A model generated the notes under the pieces. It was not told where the DNA came from. It was given only the letters and a program-made list of their open reading frames with translations, and ran no database searches. A stretch of DNA of 64,000 nt from Cloeon dipterum. Lineage: Eukaryota; Arthropoda; Insecta; Ephemeroptera; Baetidae. Location: NCBI RefSeq assembly GCF_949628265.1, contig NC_088787.1:25162501-25226500 (forward strand). Direction: 5' to 3'. Position 1 is the stretch's first letter. Each line of letters starts with the position of its first letter. Below, one piece after another: positions 1-13,305 of the stretch. A program made the translations under genes and the position numbers.

Positions 1-3000
1 ATTTTTCCATGAGCAGTTCTCCACTCGCCAAGTCCTTTCCTACGCATCCTGGACCTGATTTGCGAAAACTCTCTTCAAGTTCTGTGCAATTTTTAGAAAA
101 GTCCTCTGCTGCTTTGAGGGTTATATCTGAGTAGTGCTTGCGAATGCCAGAAAGTTTATCGGCTGTTTTCTTAGACGCTTCAAATAATTCTTGCCACATG
201 GACCACAAAGCGCCTGACATGCAGAGGTCTTGAGCATCCACCTTTAAAAAAAGCAACAGCAAGAAACGAAAATTTTATAAACTGCAATCCCCACTGGTAG
301 GAGGTTAAAATAGTATTGTAATTAAATAATTTTATTCCAAAACTACATATTTGTTCAGAACTTTTCTGATAACTGAATCTTTTATTGCCAGCAAAATATT
401 TTATCAAACTGCTAATTTCAAAAATAAGTTTGTTTCCATAAAATTTCAATATTTCATTTTTGTCTACTATTGTTATATATATATGTAATAAAATCAAGTA
501 ACTTTTCTAATAGAATTGTAGCATTTTTCCTTGGTAATAAGATTCAAAAGTATTATTGTATTCAGCAAAATAAGACACACGCAGGAACTTAATCGAACAA
601 AATATTATTAGATTCCTATCTCATACTACATCTAATATTTAAAAAAAAACTGCCTAAGGAAATAGTTTAGAGACAAACCTGGATGTTGTGTGCAGAGATA
701 GTCCGATAATTTTCTCGAATGAAATATGCCTGAACTTCTCGATCTGTATTGTTATTTCTGATCTTGACGATGGTTTCTATCACTTCTCTCAATGTCTCTG
801 GGTCGTTTTCTTTCACCTGCTGTTCCAATTCAGCCTGCAAAGTCCACATTGACCACAAATACTGTTTCATCTCCTTTTTCGACGTAGAAATTATGTTCTG
901 AGCCAAATGCCACCTCCACTCGGCAGCGTGCTCCGCAATCTTTTCGACAAGCGGTCCCAAATTAACCCTGACGCAGCCAATGTCCATGTGCTTTGTTGCT
1001 GTTTCCATAGTGCTCACTATGGACGTAAAGTAAGCTAGTTTTTCATCACGTTCAACCATTGTTGGTGATTTTGCGGAGAACTTCTGACATGTGGTCACTT
1101 TGTCGTAGCTCCACAAAATTGAATACTTCTTCCATCTGAAAGAAAATTTTACCAATTATTAAGTCAAAGTTAACCGAGAAATTAGTGAAATTGTTTGATT
1201 TTCAGAAATATGAAACTGTTTAGTGAACTTACGAATAGAGTTTTTGCTTGACTTTGATAAGGACATCTTCCGCTATAACTTTCATGTTAGCGTACTCATC
1301 TTTTACTTTTTCCACTTTGGCGACATCGTCTAGAAAGGTGGATTCGGTCGACCAAATGCACGTTCCGTCAGCCCAACGATGAAAATTGCCAGAGGTCAGA
1401 ACCACTTCCTTGGCACTTGACATCAAAACGGAATATGCTTCTGCGGGTAGCGGTTCAAGACGCAAATCATTGTTAACGAGCGAAAAATCGATCTGTAGCA
1501 TCACCACGTTGCCAGACAAGGCTTTCGAGAAGTAAATCAAGCTGCCTATAATTGCCCTTAAAATGATGATTTTTACAAAATGTGCAAGATTTTGATGCGT
1601 CTCATTATAATATACTTTAGCAGTGCTTCGAAAAATAGTTGCTCCCAATGCAAATAATATTTGGTCATGCACTCCTTTTTTCCTGATTGGGTTTTGTCCA
1701 GGAGGTACTCCAGGTCAACCAAAATCTTTGAAAGATTTTCATACCCCAGCAGCATCTCTTTAACACTGTTGTCTCTGCTCATCGACGCTCTTTTGAAAAA
1801 CTCCTGAGACTGAAAATGAGCAACACAGAACACATCGACTCTATTATTTGTCTTACGTTCCAAGGCACAACACCATCCATATTCTGCACGTAAAAGAGAT
1901 TGAACGACTGAATCAGGTGAACTTGTCGCTGCGCATTATTCGAACAGAGCATAAATTGTTTATAAGAGGCGCTGAAAACTTGCACTGCTCTCTCCAGAGA
2001 CTCACTATATTCAACTAAACTCTGAGATATCCATTTAAGACGATAAATGCCTGGCTCAATCACTCGCTCCAGCTTCTTCAGCGGAAACTGCAGCAATGAA
2101 ATCTGTGCCACGTCCAGTTGGGACAACATGTTGTTTATGCTTGTGATGCTCTCCCTGTCAGTTCATATTTATTTTAAAAATTGACCCTGTGAATTAGTTT
2201 CATTGCTAAAAAATACAGATTAATCGTGGAAAATAATTTAAATTAAGGTTAATGCATGCAAAACTTTATCATTATAGAATAAAATTATGGACCTGACACT
2301 TCTGACGATTTTCTCGTAAAGCCCCCTTTGTATCGCAACATTCCGAATCACAGGCGTGATTTTGTAGCCAATGTCCTCTATCATCTCTGCCTCCGACAGA
2401 ATGAGGAACAGGTCATCTCCAATGCAGACCTCGTACTGCAGACCAAGACTAGGCACGGATGCGTCGGAAGGCTCTAGACCTATGTGCGGGAGGACCAGAC
2501 CGTAGTCAGAGGAGACTGATGCTCTTTTTCGTGCGGCCACAGCTCGCGCCACCCACCGAAGACTGGCTAGCACTGGCCGGAGCATCAGTCTTGAAGACGC
2601 ATCCGATGCCGACTGTCCACCACCGTCCGATGACGCAAACATACTTCCAAGCCTCCGCTCCACCGCTGTGGTTCCTAAAAATATTCAAAATTATTTTGTT
2701 TTTAATTTTGGTATAAGGCTCTTTAAAATATACTTTGCTTCTTTTCTTCTCTCTTTTTCGTAATCTTGATCAGATTAGAATCCATCGTGTTTTTAATGAT
2801 TCTCTCCGCCTTGTTGGTCCAGTGCAAGTAGTGCTCGTTTTGGTACACTTTGATTTGCCGCACGAGCTGCACATACTGCGCGAAAGCCTCCTTTAGCATG
2901 GCGTGTCCCTGCAACTCCTCGTGCTGTTTGAATCGTGCCACAGACTTTTTCAGGAGCAAAAAGAGGTTGCGACTCCAGTAAATAGCACCGGCGTTTAGTG

Positions 3001-5910
3001 GCTGGTTGCGCAGAAGAGGTGGCACGTCCTTGCTGTTGAGGAACGTTTTCCTTGTGGCGTGCACTTCATCCAGGAGTTCGCGAATCGCAACTTCAAACTT
3101 CAACTCGATAAGATCGTGAACCGCTTTTCTTGTTTCCGCTGAACGAAGGTTCAGTAAGAGTGCAAGAGTTTTTTCTGACGAACTGAAAATCACAACATGC
3201 ATTTTTTAAGACTGCTACACCCTTGGGATAAAAATAACCTGAGATTGCCTCTTGTGATGCTTTCATCGAGAAAAGCACAGACGCTCTGTTCGAGGCTTAA
3301 GACGTTTCTCCTAAAATGGTTCATGAAGGAACGCCAACTGTCTGCGTTCACAGCGAGAAACACCTCAAAATCTGCGTCTTGTTGGATGGGTGCTATCAAG
3401 AGGGTCACTTGCTTGAGCAAAACGTCGACCATGGTTTGGTTTGAGATCACCGACTTCAGCTCCACGTTTAAAATAGCTCTGAAGTGAATTAGCACCTGCC
3501 AATCGAATCATGGTAAAATATTTACCTTGTATTACTTTGTATATTTACTTTGCATATTTCGGTGAGGTCGATGCAGACAGCTCTGATATACTCACTGTCA
3601 CCAAAAAGCTTTCGCAAGTCAAACTCCCATGTGTTTGCGTGTCCCGCTTTCTCGATAGTCCTTCTCGTTTGGAAGTATAATTCCTTCCACAATTCCATCA
3701 AATGCGCTCCTTCTTTTGCCTTGGAAAGGGCTCTTGTATCTCCCTCCCTGTGTAAAATTTGAATAAATTTTTGTCTCCCTTTTTTTTATTTGTCAGACTT
3801 AAAAAATGTGTCCATATTAAGGATTTGCGCCACTTTGTTGCACAAGAGCCACGCAATTCTTTGCAGCATCCCCTCCATCCTGTCGTCTTGGCAATAGGGT
3901 GAGCACAAAATCCACAGAAAGTAGAGCCCATTGATCAGGCAAGGCAAAATTTCTGATGCTTTAGACAATGAGGCGCATCCTTCCAAATCCTAAAGCTCTT
4001 AAATTAATAAAAATAAACAGATGCAAACAGTTGCAACCTGGAAGTAAATGATCAGAGGCTCGCAGCTTCTCGTAACCGCCCTCGCTTCTATCAAAAGGGA
4101 TCCAACCCGCGCGATTTCGTGCTCAAGCTCTCCTAGTTTTTCCAGACTCGCTTTTTTGGCAAAACTGCAGATCTTCTCTAGATCTATCGACTCATCTAGA
4201 GAATATTTTAGACCCGAAAGCACCACTTCTTTCTCAGCCCAGCACTCAACCTCTACAGTTGGTCCTTCTCCATTCGGTTGCCGCTATTATATTTCCCCAT
4301 ATTTTATACATAAAAGAATAAATAATTTAAATTTCACCTTCACTGCATCATCCAAGTGACTTTTGATTTGCGAAATCCATCTATCTATTATTTCTGACAA
4401 CTCGTCTCGGTACTTGCCAGCATCCTCACCGGAATTTATATTTTCCATGATGTCCTTTTCCTCTTTTTCAACGTTAAATTTTACTGCGGATTTCACGTAT
4501 TGCACCAAACTTGCAATACAAAATTTATTAGATACTCTTAAGAGCAGAATGAATTAGAATATTCCCACCTCTCTGTATCATCTTTCACTTTTGAAAACAA
4601 ACTATGCTGTTTGCTGCCCTTTTCTGAGGTCGCGGGAAACAACAACGGGGAAACGACCTATGTTAAAAACCTATTTTGAGCTTAATTTTAAGCATAATTC
4701 TGTAAATTGTGCCTTGTCCAGAAGCAGGTAAAATGCCTCCAGTGCCGTGCTGTTGAACGCGCCGATCATAATGCTTTGGGTCATGACGTGCTCTACGTCC
4801 TCCCAAGCTGCCACGTCGTCACTCACGACGGTGCCGTTCCTTCTGACGAAAATCACCATCCGCTGTGTTTCGGTCAGTTGTTCTCGATCCTCTTTGGTCA
4901 GGGATCCGAAGCTGCAGTGTAAAACTGGCTGCCACACCACTTCCGTGCTTGAACCCTGAAATTCGATCAGAAAAAAACTGAATGATCAATAGAGAGGACG
5001 TTTCAAAGTCGCACCATTAGATTTTGTGGCTCTGGACTTGATTCTCCTTCAGTGTCCTGGGAACCATCTTCTGGGGGTTTGTCATCATCGTCTCGCAGGG
5101 TTTCAACAACTAATCAAAATCACTCAATTAAAAATTAATATCTCGCTTCTCATGTTATTTATTTAAGAATTTGAATTGAATCTTTAATATTTACCTGTTG
5201 AGGGACTTTTTCTTCCCTTTTTGACATTTTTCGCGGAACCCTTTTTGCCAGCCGACTTTGAATCTGACGAGACAGACGTTCTTTGTACACTACCCCTGCT
5301 CTTCTTGGCTCCTTTCCCAGACTTGGCCGACGTTGGCATGAGTGGCGTTCGGGAGGATGGAGGCGATTTTGAACTAGATGAGTCACGGCCATCCTCGTCC
5401 GAAGAATTGTCACTTTTACGACCTCTCCCACAAAGATTTTGTTTTTAATAAGTGACGTTAAGTAATTGGATGATTATTGTTTTCAAAAAAAAAAAAAAAA
5501 AAAAAAAAAATAGCAAAATAATAATGCTGTATTTTTACAGGGCAAATTTTATTTTAAAACATATGCATCGAAAATCTAGCTTGTTTTTATCTTTTGGGTT
5601 CTAGAATTATCTATCAAACAATCATAATTTATTCACTGATATTTTAAATACCGGGTCGGTTGGCCTTAGCAACGGCAGCGGCGTCTTGTTGCCCTTTAGC
5701 CACGAGCTGCCTTTTGAGCGTTTTATAGAAGATAACGACGCGTCTCTCTCGCGCACTGTGCTCATCGACGGCGCCGGCCAGGAAGGTGACCAACTTTTCC
5801 CTGGCGCGGCCGGCATCTCTGAAAATCAGATCTGTGAAAACGGCTTCGTCCTCTTTTTGCAAAAGGACCAAAAGCCGCCTTTTGAACCATTCGAGCTGAA
5901 AGTCGACCAT
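1..5910 (-). CDS. DNAH10: Axonemal dynein heavy chain, DNAH10-like (N-terminal tail, partial)
   Basis: N-terminal tail of an inner-arm axonemal dynein heavy chain, the motor that drives ciliary and sperm-tail beating. The 3' part (rest of linker, AAA ring, stalk) lies beyond the left edge. Exons in transcript order: 5652-5910, 5195-5422, 5015-5109, 4713-4955, 4569-4658, 4338-4509, 4038-4250, about 3790-3989, 3549-3747, 3239-3495, 2734-3182, 2293-2674, 1857-2154, 1616-1809, 1233-1556, 679-1135, and 1-241. Codon phases agree at every junction except the one near 3748-3790. Start ATG is at 5910 (MVDFQLEWFKRR). Family signatures seen: LPHIGLEPSDA, YEVCIGDDLFLILSEAEM, NAGAIYWSRNLF, FHRWADGTC and NYRTISAHNIQ. 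The stretch from LYSWKKYSILW to SGPGCVGKDL matches what I recall of DNAH10 better than DNAH2, 5, 8 or 9. Exon 2 is a Lys/Ser-rich low-complexity linker. The dynein identity is firm; the paralogue is less so. Confidence 0.85.
5485..5510. repeat. 26-bp poly(A) run in dynein intron 1
   Basis: Uninterrupted run of A on the plus strand, which reads as poly(T) in the sense of the dynein gene. It lies about 60 bp upstream of the intron 1 acceptor at 5423. It may be the tail of an old retroposed insertion or simple slippage; no element body is recognisable beside it. Confidence 0.8.
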
Positions 5911-8102
5911 AATAAGCTCTTCATACCGGCAAACTGTTCAACTCACAACCAGGAACCGTCTCCATAGAAACGCGGAAAATTGTAAAAACGAGAGCCCATT
6001 GAGCTTGAATCAGTAACTTTTGTTAGAGCTTTATCTACGTAAACGTGACATATTGTTTGATATTAATTTTTTACGTAATTGTAGCAGCTCTCCTAGAAAA
6101 ATTGGGAAATTAAATAAAGTAAATCATCTTGAAACTAATCAAAATTATCACTTAATCATTTTTTGTTGGTTTTATACATCTGGGATGAAATTGATTATTG
6201 ACTTGTCTATATAATTATGATGTAGGTTCTCACAAGGTCTTTTTTATATTTTTATACGGACACTGAATGCTGAAATAAATATCAAATTCAAGGTACAATT
6301 CAATTAAGGTCTCGGATAATGTTACAATAATTCCCTTGTTCTCGCTACCACTTTTTCATTTACGACACAGATCATTCCCCCTAGCATGTAAATGCAATCA
6401 ACTCTATCCCACCTTGAATTCATTGCAATATCACATTATTTTGTCTTACATAAATTGGAGAACCTTGTCGTTACTTTTCTCACACGCAATTCGTTTGAGG
6501 CGCAAAAATTCTATTTACGTTTTGTGGCGTGATTCTAGGTATGGGTCAGTAGGGGAATGTAAGCTCGCTTCTTAGGTGATATCTGCGTGGCGCTTAAATT
6601 TAGGCTCGCTCTCCCGACTCGTGTTTATAATACCTTCTGCGCACAAGGCTAAATGTTTTTTGCACACGTTTTCTTGACTGTTGTCACTCTGTCGTTTTTG
6701 GAACGCTCGCAAATGAAATGTGGTCCATGATTGCGTTTCAACCTACTTTTCTCTCGTGTTGTGCTGCGTGGTTAAATTTTAGTTAGAAGTAAACCTAGCA
6801 ATGAATTTGCTCACTAGAGTTTTTCAAAATAGTTGTGTTTACAAGCCAAAGGAAATAAAACTTGATTGGATTGTTATTATTTTTTTTTTATTAAAGATTA
6901 ACAATGAAAAGAGCTAAAAAGGCACGCTATGACTTGACTTAGTCTTGGTTTGACAAAACTAAAATATAATCGAGAAAACTTACATTCATTCATAGAAATC
7001 AGGAATTTTATTACATTTATGTGGGAACCCTTAACCTATCAAAAGCTGAAGTATATAATTATTCATGACACGTAATTAAATTAACGAAATAAACAGATGT
7101 AACAACAATGATTCAAGTATTATTATTTATTTAATTTTTTATTATGCTATATATATGTACTTAAAAAGTTTCATGCTCCCTATTTAAATTTGCAGACACA
7201 GCTTGTAATGTACCTATGTATGCTATTTCAGCAAGTATAAAATAAATTTCCGCAATAAATAGTGTATACATATATAGGTAATTAATTCGATAGTAAGACG
7301 AAACTCAATTCTTTTGAGCAATGATAAGTTATCCTTGGCAACCAGGGATATTAAAAAAACAGCTTTGACAGCTAAAGAAATTCATTTGAATGTTTGGCGT
7401 CAAAACTATATAATAATCCTAATCATCAAATTATGTAATTATTGGCTGCGAATAATGTCTACTCACAACTGTAAAGTCTGCGTTTGTATTTACATTTCAC
7501 AATCTATAGTAAATTGCGATGATTCACTACGCTCTTCAATTGTTAAATGCCAAAGCTCATCTCGCTTTAAAAAGTATAAATCGATTTAAAATTGTCTTTA
7601 ATCTCATTCATTTCAGTTAGAGTTGCAATCACTCATTCTATTATTGTTGCGCGGATCGAGGCAGTCCACGTGCACACAGTTCACCAGTCATTACTCTGGT
7701 TTCATTTTATCCGCACGGATGTGGCGATAGCGAGTGTCGTGTTTTCTGCGCAGGGCCGCAGCGAGTGGCGTGATGCCCGCGCGTTCTTTACGTTTAGTCA
7801 GCCCATACACACAGCCGCAGTTAACATCAACGAGAGAGAAAGAGCGGATCAGGCCACCTTCGCGGTGACGTAGGTTGGAGTGTGTGTGTGTCGGGCTGCG
7901 TGCAAAAAAAGTTTTTGGCATTCGTAGATCGGAGAGGCTCGTCCATCCCTCCTCCTGGGCCAAGGTTGTGCAAAACTGCGCCACAATTTTTAAACATACA
8001 CCGACGCCACCGTATTCACTCATTCGATGGGCCAGTGTTGGCCAGTTAAGACTCCGTGGTGCTAGTGAACGGACTTTTGCACTTTGTCATTGACATTTAA
8101 GC
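5911..8102. promoter_or_regulatory. Divergent intergenic region between dynein and PNPLA8
   Basis: The dynein gene (minus) and PNPLA8 (plus) diverge from this 2.2-kb stretch, so it must hold both promoters and 5' leaders. The part from about 7620 to 8102 is clearly richer in G+C and CpG than the AT-rich middle (6850-7560), which fits the PNPLA8 promoter and 5' UTR. The region just right of 5910 should be the dynein leader. I see no convincing gene; the short reading frames have no family resemblance and no codon bias. Confidence 0.5.
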
Positions 8103-11100
8103 ATGGCCTCATCCTTCAAGGGTGTCAAAAGCGGTCGGAGATGCTCCCGTCTTGCAATGAGGTATTTAAATATAATTTAAAATTAAATAGTCGAAAGTGG
8201 CAGAGTTGTACAATCACTTTCCCATTAACACTCTGATAATCAAGCGCTTTTATATATTGTTTATTTACTTTCAAATGCAATAGAGCAGAAATATTCTCGT
8301 AGGACAGGATCTCTTTCATGAATGTATTTCTGATATTTATTCATATTAATTAAATGTATATTAAATAAATATCAGATGTTTATTTATTTATTCATAATAT
8401 TAATTAAATATATATTATCAGAGCTAAAAAAATTAAAAATAGAAAAAGAAATACACAAGCAGTTATTTTTTATGAAATTAAAAATTTAAAAGCATCTATG
8501 AACAGTACAAGAATATTGTACTAACTTTTTTTTCCTCAAAATTCCACTTTCTAACAAGAGAATCCACGTAGAACTACACTAGTTCGTAAATTTTAATGCA
8601 AAAATAATTATTAAAAAAATCACCTGATTTTGACTTTAACTTGTTGAATGCTGCAGATATGTGTATCAACAAGTTACTTCTAGTATTCAAAAGTTTTGAC
8701 TAGACTTAAGAAGACATTAATTCACTCTTTACGTTCCCACAGCCAAGAAAATCAAACCGCATGTTATAATATTATGATTTGTTGTATTAAACCTTTTGTA
8801 ATCCTCTATGCGTTTCACTATAAAATTTCGCTCTAACTGTTTGATAGCCAAAAGGATTTTTATTTGGCATTCGTATCATTTTGATCAATTCTAAATTAAA
8901 TGTGCCCTTTGTAACACATTTACAAGGGGTTGGCTTGCGAATTTGTACCCGCGGCGCCAGGCTGCTTAATTCCCCTCGCTCGCTTCCCGCCCTCTCCTCC
9001 GCTGCCTCGTTTGTTTACTTCCGTATATTTTACTGTTACAGCTGCGAGAGTAATTTATTACGTTCAGTTAGCTCCCGAGGAGAACGGATTGCATTATCGT
9101 GGCAATTAGGCGCAGAAAAAATGCTTCTGCTACGCAAATGCACCTTCGCGGTCGTCACATTCGACTCGTTTTAATCGCAGGTGACTCAATTTTCCTTCCG
9201 CTCGGGTGTGTCTCGAAAGCGCGAGGAAAAAAGGCTTCTCGTCTCTGTGACGGGTGCATTGACGTGTTTGTTTACTATCGTTTGAGATTAGCAATTCGAC
9301 CTTAGCTGAATCACTATTTTTTTATCGCTATTCTATTCAAGGTTGGGCAACAGCTGATCTAGTGCTGGAAGGACAAAGAGAAAGGCGGCCTCTAATTCAA
9401 TAATATTGACATTATACAGCTTAGTGTCCAAAATTGAATTTGAAAATCTCTATAAACGCAGTTAGGGTGTTGAATTTTAATTCATTTCGGATAAAATACC
9501 TTAAATGATAAGTAGAAAAATGATTTTAAATTAGAACAAAGCACATTGAAGCACCAAAAGTAGGAGTAATTTTTGAAATTACTTTGGAATTGATATTTCA
9601 AGTTTTAGATTTTGAGAAAACTGAATACTGCCACAACTGGTCAGAACCCTCTAGAATGATTCAATCCTTCTGGATGTTTTTACTGTAAACTTATAACTAA
9701 TCCTGCATTTTTCTTGATTCAAGAATATATTTTTTGTAATATCTCCTTAATTAGAATTTATTTTATTTAACCTTAAAATTAACTAATTATTATTATTGAT
9801 ACCCTTCAACAGCACGTTAATAATTATTTGTATTCCAAAATACATTGATAAAACATAATTCGAAATTAACCTTCTTTTTCCATTTTCTACAGGTGCTACA
9901 ACACAACGAGCGAGGGTGCGGCCGCAGCAACAGCCCCGGCGGCCACGAGAGAGGCGGCCGGCAGAATGTCGGCCCTTTCGCAGCTGCAAGTGCTGCAGCA
10001 GTTTAGCAAGCAACTGGTGCGCGCCGCCTACGAGCAGGCCGTGAGCCGCGAGTGGCTGCGTAGCCTGCAACAGGCGGCCGCCGCGCTGGCCTCGGACCGC
10101 ACAAATTCAGCGGCCGAGACGCAGCCCACCCATAAGGTGACGCGGCTCGACGAGGTGGTCAAGAAGCAGGATGACAACTCGGTGCAGACCTACATCCTGC
10201 CGCGCATTTTCAGCAGCTTGGCGTACAACCTGGAGAAGGTCGAGGGCCGCGTTGAGGCCGCTGGACAGCCTGAAATCGTGCCTGAGTGGAAGCTGAAGAG
10301 GACCAAAGAGGTTTCAAAGGTATAAGAGAGCGATTAAATTAAAATTTTACTGGCCCCAATTTTATACAGTTGATTTTCTTTGAAACCTTGATTAATAATG
10401 ATTTTATATACTTCAGTCTCAACCGCAGAAAAGCTTTTCCGATATTTTTTTGCCACATAATTGCAAACAGTTGAAATATTCCTTACAGTTTGCTTGAACA
10501 AAAAACTGACATTTATTTAGTTTAAAAACCTTTTCTTAAAATTTTGTTGGTTGATTAGTTTTTACCCCCAAACAATCAAAAATTTTAATAATAAGTAATT
10601 AACTACATCGTCAGATATTTTTAACAAATTCTTTCCTCTTTGTCAGTTGGTGGTTGAAGCAAGGACGCGGAGTTTGCTGACCTCGATTGCCTCAGCCGAG
10701 AGCGTCGCGTCCAAACTAAAGCGGATTGAGGACCTCAGTGACCTCATCAAGCAGCATCCAGTTGCCAAGAGCTACTCAGTCAAGGTAACTGCGCCAAAAA
10801 CTTGCTATTTCTGTTGAAATTAATGAGATCAAAATAAATTACCTTTCCAGCATGGAGGCATCAACACACTTTTGCGAATGAGAGCGCACGAGAGGAACGA
10901 ACTGACAATGCTTTCAATCAGAGAAGCCCTTGCCATGATGGGCTACGTTGACCCCTTGCCTGGTAGGGGAATTAGGATCTTAAGCATGGATGGAGGTGGA
11001 ACGAGGTCAGTTTTTTCTTTTTAAATTAGATATTTACTATCACCACTCAAAATAAGGACATTGCCAGAAATATGTATTATCTCTGAGCTTTGATATTGTT

Positions 11101-13305
11101 CAGAAGGTTACACAATGTTGAACTTGAAAATTTCCTGATTCTCTAAACAAGCCTAGAATCGCAAATGAAGAATCTTTACTTATCTTGCCAACGAGGTTGG
11201 CGTTGTGTCAAAAATGCTGAACTATTTTTAGCATCATTTTTTGTTAGAGTATTTGACTAAATCTGCAGTTAATTCAGTTCCGGACCATTAAGTTAAAATT
11301 ATATTTCGTTCCATCAGAGGGGTCATGGTGATCCAGTTGCTGCGCAGACTGGAAGAGCTGACTGGGAAGCGGGTGTGCGAAATGTTCGACTTCATTTGCG
11401 GAGTGAGCACAGGTGCCATCATGGCGTGTCTATACGGGCCACACAAAAGGAACCTGGAGGACTGCTCGCTGCTGTACAAGGAGATTAGCTCGCGTATTTT
11501 CTCCAGGAGCCCCATCTGGGGCACCAGCAAGCTGCTGTGGAGCCACTCTTACTATGACACCGAGCATTGGGAGGAGCTGCTCAAAACCTACATTGGCACC
11601 ATACCACTAATCAAAACTGCCAGAGACCCTAGCTGTCCCAAGGTATGCAACATTTAAAAGAAAAGACTTCTGAAATATAAAAATATTCTAATAAACTTAT
11701 CTATTGCTTTGACTTGTCAGTTTTTTAAAGCAAATTTTTAAGCAACGAGACCAAAGTCTGTTTTGATTCCATTGTGGTAAAATATCAAATCATTCAATTT
11801 TATTTTAAAAATTAGGCAGTGTGTTAATAACAATAACATTTTCTAGTATTTTGGTTAAAACTCTTGCTTTTAACAGTGTCGATATGAACTTAAATCTATT
11901 CTACAGTGACTTGAATTATTAAAAAAATAAACTGAACCAATTTCATATAACATTTTCTGCGTTTGATCAAAAGAAATAATATGTATTTTGGCTTTGAAAA
12001 ATGGCATCAAATACATCAGAATGACATGAATTAAATTGTTGAGTTTTTTGCCATCAAAACTAATTTATTTTCAAATCTTGAGACAAAACTTTTTGAAATA
12101 AAACAAGGAACTGTGTTATTACCTTTGGCAGATGGCAGCCGTGTCTACCGTGGTGAACCAAGCAGAAGTGATGCCCTACATTTTCCGCAACTATGAGTTA
12201 CCTGAGGGCGTGCCAGCCCTTTACACTGGCAGCAGCAGGCACCAACTTTGGGAAGCGCCGCGCGCCTCTGCTGCCGCTCCTTCCTACTTTGGAGAGTTCA
12301 GGACAGGTGACCTCCTGCACCAGGTGGGCATATTGATCCTTTTTTTTGCGTATGAGTACTCATTGAAATTGATAGGATGGTGGTGTTTTGGTGAACAATC
12401 CAACGGCCATCGCCATCCACGAGGCTAAAATGCTTTGGCCCGGCGAACAGCTGCAGTGTGTTGTCTCTTTTGGCACTGGCCGCTGCCACCCTCTCGACCT
12501 GGCCATTAAAAACGCCGCCACCAACGGCAATGGTGATTCATACTCTTCTTGGAAGCAGAAATTCACTAAAATCCTGGAAAGTGCGACGGACACTGAAGGT
12601 ATTCTTGTCTCTTTTGTGTATTATGTTTAAATTCAATTTTGGTTTATATCTCCAATGCACGTCAACATGCATAAAGTGTAATTACTTTTGTCCAAAGTTT
12701 TCAATTTACTTTTTTAGAAAAATATTTTAAAATATAATCTAGATAAATATTTTTCAAATGGATCTTCTCTGTGTGAATTTTTTATACTTCCTAGGAGAAT
12801 ACCGTTTGTAACAATTATTTTTTGGCAGATTTTATTCCTTTTTAAATTTTATTGCACTTTTAATTAAATCACTTTTTTCTTGATGAAGTATTAAATTTTA
12901 GTTTCAATTCAATTCAATTCACTTCATTCTTAATTTTTTATTGATTTACTTGCACAGTACTGATATAGTTAAATAAACTGTATTTTTTCTTAAGCAATTG
13001 CAAGAACAAACAAATAATACGTGCATTTTGCTCTATTTCCAGCCGTGCACAACATGCTGCACGATTTGCTGCCGAACAACGTGTACTTCCGATTCAACCC
13101 TTATGTGAAGGAAGTGTCAAGCATGTTCGAGATCAGACCGGAGAAGCTAGAGGAGTTGGAGAGGGAAGCCAGTCTCTACGCCCGCAGGAACGAAGAGAAA
13201 TTCCACCAGGTGGCCGCCACCCTGACCCAGCCAAGGACCTACCTGCAGAAGGGCCAGGACTGGATCAAGCAGCAAACAACCTTACTTACCTCAAGGAAGC
13301 CATAG
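8103..13305 (+). CDS. PNPLA8: Calcium-independent phospholipase A2-gamma, patatin-like (mitochondrial)
   Basis: Patatin-family lipase that hydrolyses fatty acyl chains from membrane phospholipids, in animals acting in mitochondria and peroxisomes. Exons: 8103-8161, 9893-10319, 10647-10784, 10851-11005, 11318-11642, 12132-12323, 12376-12598 and 13043-13305, giving 1782 nt or 593 residues in one frame. Patatin features: oxyanion glycine loop DGGGTRG at residues 255-261, nucleophile elbow GVSTG with Ser290, and the catalytic-dyad Asp in DGG at 433. The first 59 nt encode [20 protein letters not shown], basic and free of acidic residues like a mitochondrial presequence; this supports the distant first exon. 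An in-frame ATG at 9966 could give a shorter form. The protein is shorter than the roughly 780-residue human enzyme, mainly in the N-terminal region. The C-terminal part after the dyad is predicted helical and charged, usual for this subfamily. Confidence 0.93.
8162..9892 (+). other. PNPLA8 intron 1 with an internal GC-rich island
   Basis: A 1.73-kb intron, by far the longest of this gene, mostly AT-rich. From about 8930 to 9300 it becomes GC- and CpG-rich, unlike any other intron nearby. The island ends in a good splice donor (CGCAG then gtgact at 9181), so it could be an alternative promoter with a noncoding first exon spliced to 9893. In that case translation would begin at the ATG at 9966 and lack the presequence. 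This is inference; no core promoter motif is decisive. Confidence 0.35.

Noticed and set aside
1-5910. Outer-arm (DNAH5/8) or DNAH9/11 assignment
   Set aside because: The exon 679-1135 and following segment matches the DNAH10 pattern better; paralogue still needs a tree.
7592-8093. Several open frames just upstream of PNPLA8
   Set aside because: CpG-rich promoter/leader sequence without homology; both strands open because of composition.
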